In this document: one piece after another, positions 5,086 through 7,049 of the stretch | How the letters are laid out: the number at the start of each line of letters is the position of its first letter | Position numbering within the stretch: position 1 is the first letter of the stretch | Assembly (NCBI GenBank): GCA_049317725.1 | Contig: JBMOHS010000192.1 | Coordinates: 1-7,049 of the forward strand | Source: CAIOZW01 sp049317725 | GTDB lineage: Bacteria; Acidobacteriota; Blastocatellia; RBC074 | DNA: 7,049 nt | Reading direction: 5' to 3' | Made by a program: the position numbers and the translations under genes | Notes under the pieces: generated by a model | Database searches by the model: none | What the model saw: only the letters and a program-made list of their open reading frames with translations | What the model was told of the DNA's origin: nothing

Positions 5086-7017
5086 TCAGTCGAGGCGGAG
5101 GCCGTGGCGACGTTGATAGAGCCCGGGGAGGCTGATCGGGAGCTGTCCCCCGACTGGAATGGTGCCGAGGAGTGCGTGAGCGACGGCACGTTGACTGACC
5201 TGGAAGGGGCTCCAGGCGACAAGGTAGCTCTGGACGCCTGGGATGGCGAGCAGGAGATAGGGGTTACCGAACGAGACGACGAGGAGGGGGCGGTTTCGAC
5301 GGGTCAGTTCTTCGGCAATACGCTGCCCCATCGGAGGCAGAGAGACGCTGCCCTTACCGCTGCGGGCACGGACCGGGATGGAGAGGACGATCAGTTCAGC
5401 CGGGCTCTGATCGATTGCGGCGAGGGCACGGGAGAACTCTGGATCCCCAGCCCGACGGTCGAGGACGTGGCTCTCGAAAGGGAGCCCCTGGGCGCGCAGC
5501 TCCTCGTCAAGATGGCGAGTGGCCGTCCTATCCTCTTCGTCCGTGTAGGTGAGATGGAAGAGGGTGGGGGGCGTCCCACCGGCACGCCACGCAGCGACGC
5601 GCTGGCGAAAGGTCCGCACCACTCCCCGCTCATCGCGGACGAGGGTCAGGGAGCGATTGGCAATTTGCTGGGCGGTCTCGAGAAACTGGGGGGCGTTGAC
5701 GACCTGATCGACGTTGTCGACCCTGATCATTCGTTGACGGTGGAGGCCGAGACGGGCCTTGGCCTGGAGGACCTTCTCGACCGAGCGATCGAGACGTGAC
5801 GGGGAGATCTCCCCCCGGGCGACCGCTTCCCGGAGTCCGGCGATGGCGGCGTCGAGATCGGGCGGCTTGATGATGACATCGGCACCGGCTAGAACCGCCT
5901 TGACGGCGGCCTCGCCCGGGAGGTAGCGCGCCGCAACCCCAGCCATGTTCATGGCATCTGTCACGACGAGCCCCTCAAACTGCAGCTCTTCCTGCAGCAA
6001 TCCAGTGAGAATCTTCGGCGAGAGCGTCCCGGGCAGGGTCACCCGATCAGCGGTACTCTCGGTCCGGGAGAGGAATTCAGCGGTGGCCGCTTCGCGCTCG
6101 CTGAGGGCACGCACCGGTTGGGCCAGCGCGGTCTCGATCTTGGGCAGGGAGATGTGCGCCGACATGATCGAGCCGACGCCGGCACGGATTGCCGCGCGAA
6201 AAGGAATCAGCTCAAGTTGCCGGAGGCGATCGAGGTCAACATCGATGACCGGCAGGCCGATGTGTGAGTCGGTCGCCGTGTCGCCGTGTCCAGGAAAGTG
6301 CTTGGCGCAGGCGAGCGCCCCGGCTCCCTGCGCGCCGGCGATGAAGGCGGAGACATAGGTCGCGACCAGCTCCGGGTCTTCACCATAGGAGCGAGTGTTG
6401 ATGACCGGGTTCTCGGGGTTGTTGTTGACGTCGGCAGATGGAGCGTAAAGCCAGTTGATCCCCATCGCCCGGGCCTGGAGGGCGGTCGCCTCTCCTTGGC
6501 GAGCGGCCCATTGCGGGTCCCCGGTCGCCGCAACGGCCATATTGGGCACCCACCACGGCGTGTCATCGAAACGCATGCCGAGCCCCATCTCAAGATCGGA
6601 AGCGATCAGGAGTGGGACCTTGGCCATCTCCTGCCAGCGGTTGGCGAGGATCGCGGACGGCCAGACTTCACTGCGAAAGAGCAGGACACCCCCGACTTTG
6701 TTGTCGACGAGGTGGTGGCGCATCTTCTGGTAGTCGAGTCCATCCCGGTTCCAGAAGACGAGATTGGCGTCGGCGAGGACCATCTGACCGACCTTCTCTT
6801 CGGGGGTGAGGCGGGCGAGCGTCCGATTGACCCAGGCCTGCTCGGTTCGGGTGAGTGGGCGAAGGGCCGTCTTTGCCCGTAAGCCCCCTTGCGCGGCGAC
6901 GATCGAGCCAATCGTCGTGGCGAGGATCAGGCCAAACAGCAGAAGCTGGATCGGCCGTCGCCGGGATCTTCCCTGGGACAGTTCTGATTGTCGTCTCGAT
7001 CCTGGTCGGCTTCGCAT
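5086..7017 (-). CDS. Exported glycoside hydrolase family 3 protein, beta-N-acetylhexosaminidase (NagZ/YbbD-like), two-domain
   Basis: This 643-residue protein begins with an arginine-rich segment and a hydrophobic stretch (about 23-42) ending VAA-Q, so it is exported or N-terminally anchored; there is no lipobox cysteine. The GH3 barrel spans about 55-425. KHFPGHGDTATDSH (239-252) supplies the Asp-His pair (D250, H252) used as acid/base by the beta-N-acetylglucosaminidase branch of GH3, and VVTDAMNM (351-358) supplies the nucleophile D354. A C-terminal alpha/beta domain (about 427-643) resembles the GH3 C-terminal domain. Total size and layout match the secreted two-domain B. subtilis enzyme NagZ (YbbD), not the short cytoplasmic E. 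coli NagZ. The likely role is release of N-acetylglucosamine from muropeptides or other glycans outside the cytoplasmic membrane. About 25-30 extra residues lie between SAHISLP (286-292) and LSPKILTGLL (332-341). The ATG at 7017 follows GGAGG by six bases. The gene converges on the epimerase with 10 bp between stops. A broader beta-glycosidase specificity cannot be excluded. Confidence 0.94.
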   Translation of the reverse strand: MRSRPGSRRQSELSQGRSRRRPIQLLLFGLILATTIGSIVAAQGGLRAKTALRPLTRTEQAWVNRTLARLTPEEKVGQMVLADANLVFWNRDGLDYQKMRHHLVDNKVGGVLLFRSEVWPSAILANRWQEMAKVPLLIASDLEMGLGMRFDDTPWWVPNMAVAATGDPQWAARQGEATALQARAMGINWLYAPSADVNNNPENPVINTRSYGEDPELVATYVSAFIAGAQGAGALACAKHFPGHGDTATDSHIGLPVIDVDLDRLRQLELIPFRAAIRAGVGSIMSAHISLPKIETALAQPVRALSEREAATAEFLSRTESTADRVTLPGTLSPKILTGLLQEELQFEGLVVTDAMNMAGVAARYLPGEAAVKAVLAGADVIIKPPDLDAAIAGLREAVARGEISPSRLDRSVEKVLQAKARLGLHRQRMIRVDNVDQVVNAPQFLETAQQIANRSLTLVRDERGVVRTFRQRVAAWRAGGTPPTLFHLTYTDEEDRTATRHLDEELRAQGLPFESHVLDRRAGDPEFSRALAAIDQSPAELIVLSIPVRARSGKGSVSLPPMGQRIAEELTRRNRPLLVVSFGNPYLLLAIPGVQSYLVAWSPFQVSQRAVAHALLGTIPVGGQLPISLPGLYQRRHGLRLD

Positions 7018-7020
7018 GCG

Positions 7021-7028
7021 ACTCCTCC
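7021..7028 (-). promoter_or_regulatory. Ribosome binding site of the GH3 enzyme
   Basis: The minus strand reads GGAGGAGT, with GGAGG six bases before the ATG at 7017. It decides this start: another ATG 15 bases further upstream is out of frame. The remaining bases to the right edge (7029-7049) are leader, and any promoter lies outside the window. Confidence 0.75.
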
Positions 7029-7049
7029 ATTCCCTGGCATTTGATCAAT

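Noticed and set aside
4149..5222. Open minus-strand frame of 357 codons opposite the epimerase
   Set aside because: The epimerase on the plus strand has every family motif. The antisense product is Ser/Arg/Pro-rich without a hydrophobic core and would overlap the end of the GH3 gene, so it is a high-GC shadow.
4921..5799. Open plus-strand frame of 292 codons running from the epimerase end into the GH3 gene
   Set aside because: It is out of frame with the epimerase and antisense to conserved GH3 sequence; no ribosome binding site or motif.

Overview
The window is about 62-65% GC in its genes and carries three well-supported protein-coding genes, two of them for exported proteins, plus one unusually long non-coding gap. 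It suggests a free-living Gram-negative bacterium that makes surface polysaccharide and very large Ig-repeat surface proteins. The GH3 enzyme and the Ig-array style recall Acidobacteriota or Verrucomicrobiota, but this is a weak impression from protein style; no marker gene is present to place the organism.

Layout, left to right. (1) Bases 1-2942, minus strand: the first 980 residues of a giant secreted protein that runs off the left edge. It has a signal sequence, a roughly 330-residue N-terminal module I cannot name, a fibronectin type III domain, an Ig-like domain, a cadherin-like/Big_9-type domain, and then a tandem array of about 104-residue invasin/filamin-like Ig repeats still in progress at the edge. 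(2) Bases 2943-4082: 1.14 kb without a credible gene, split into an AT-rich half (34% GC at 3061-3360) and a purine-rich half (70% purine on the plus strand at 3781-4080). It holds several inverted repeats and a possible hairpin with a U-tract. (3) Bases 4083-5075, plus strand: an NAD-dependent nucleotide-sugar epimerase of the UDP-glucuronate 4-epimerase type. (4) Bases 5086-7017, minus strand: a secreted or membrane-anchored two-domain glycoside hydrolase family 3 enzyme of the beta-N-acetylhexosaminidase (NagZ/YbbD-like) type. It converges on the epimerase with only 10 bp between the stop codons.

How they fit together: all three products concern the cell envelope (surface adhesin, sugar-nucleotide supply for surface polysaccharide, extracytoplasmic cleavage of amino-sugar glycans). 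The two left genes diverge from the long gap and the two right genes converge, so no two genes share an operon here. A functional link is inference from theme only.

I see no RNA gene, CRISPR array, transposase, phage gene or toxin-antitoxin pair, and nothing that clearly makes a new defence or mobile system. The parts most worth a second look are the unnamed N-terminal module of the giant protein, the structured long gap, and a roughly three-fold excess of GATC tetranucleotides, which also holds in the non-coding gap.
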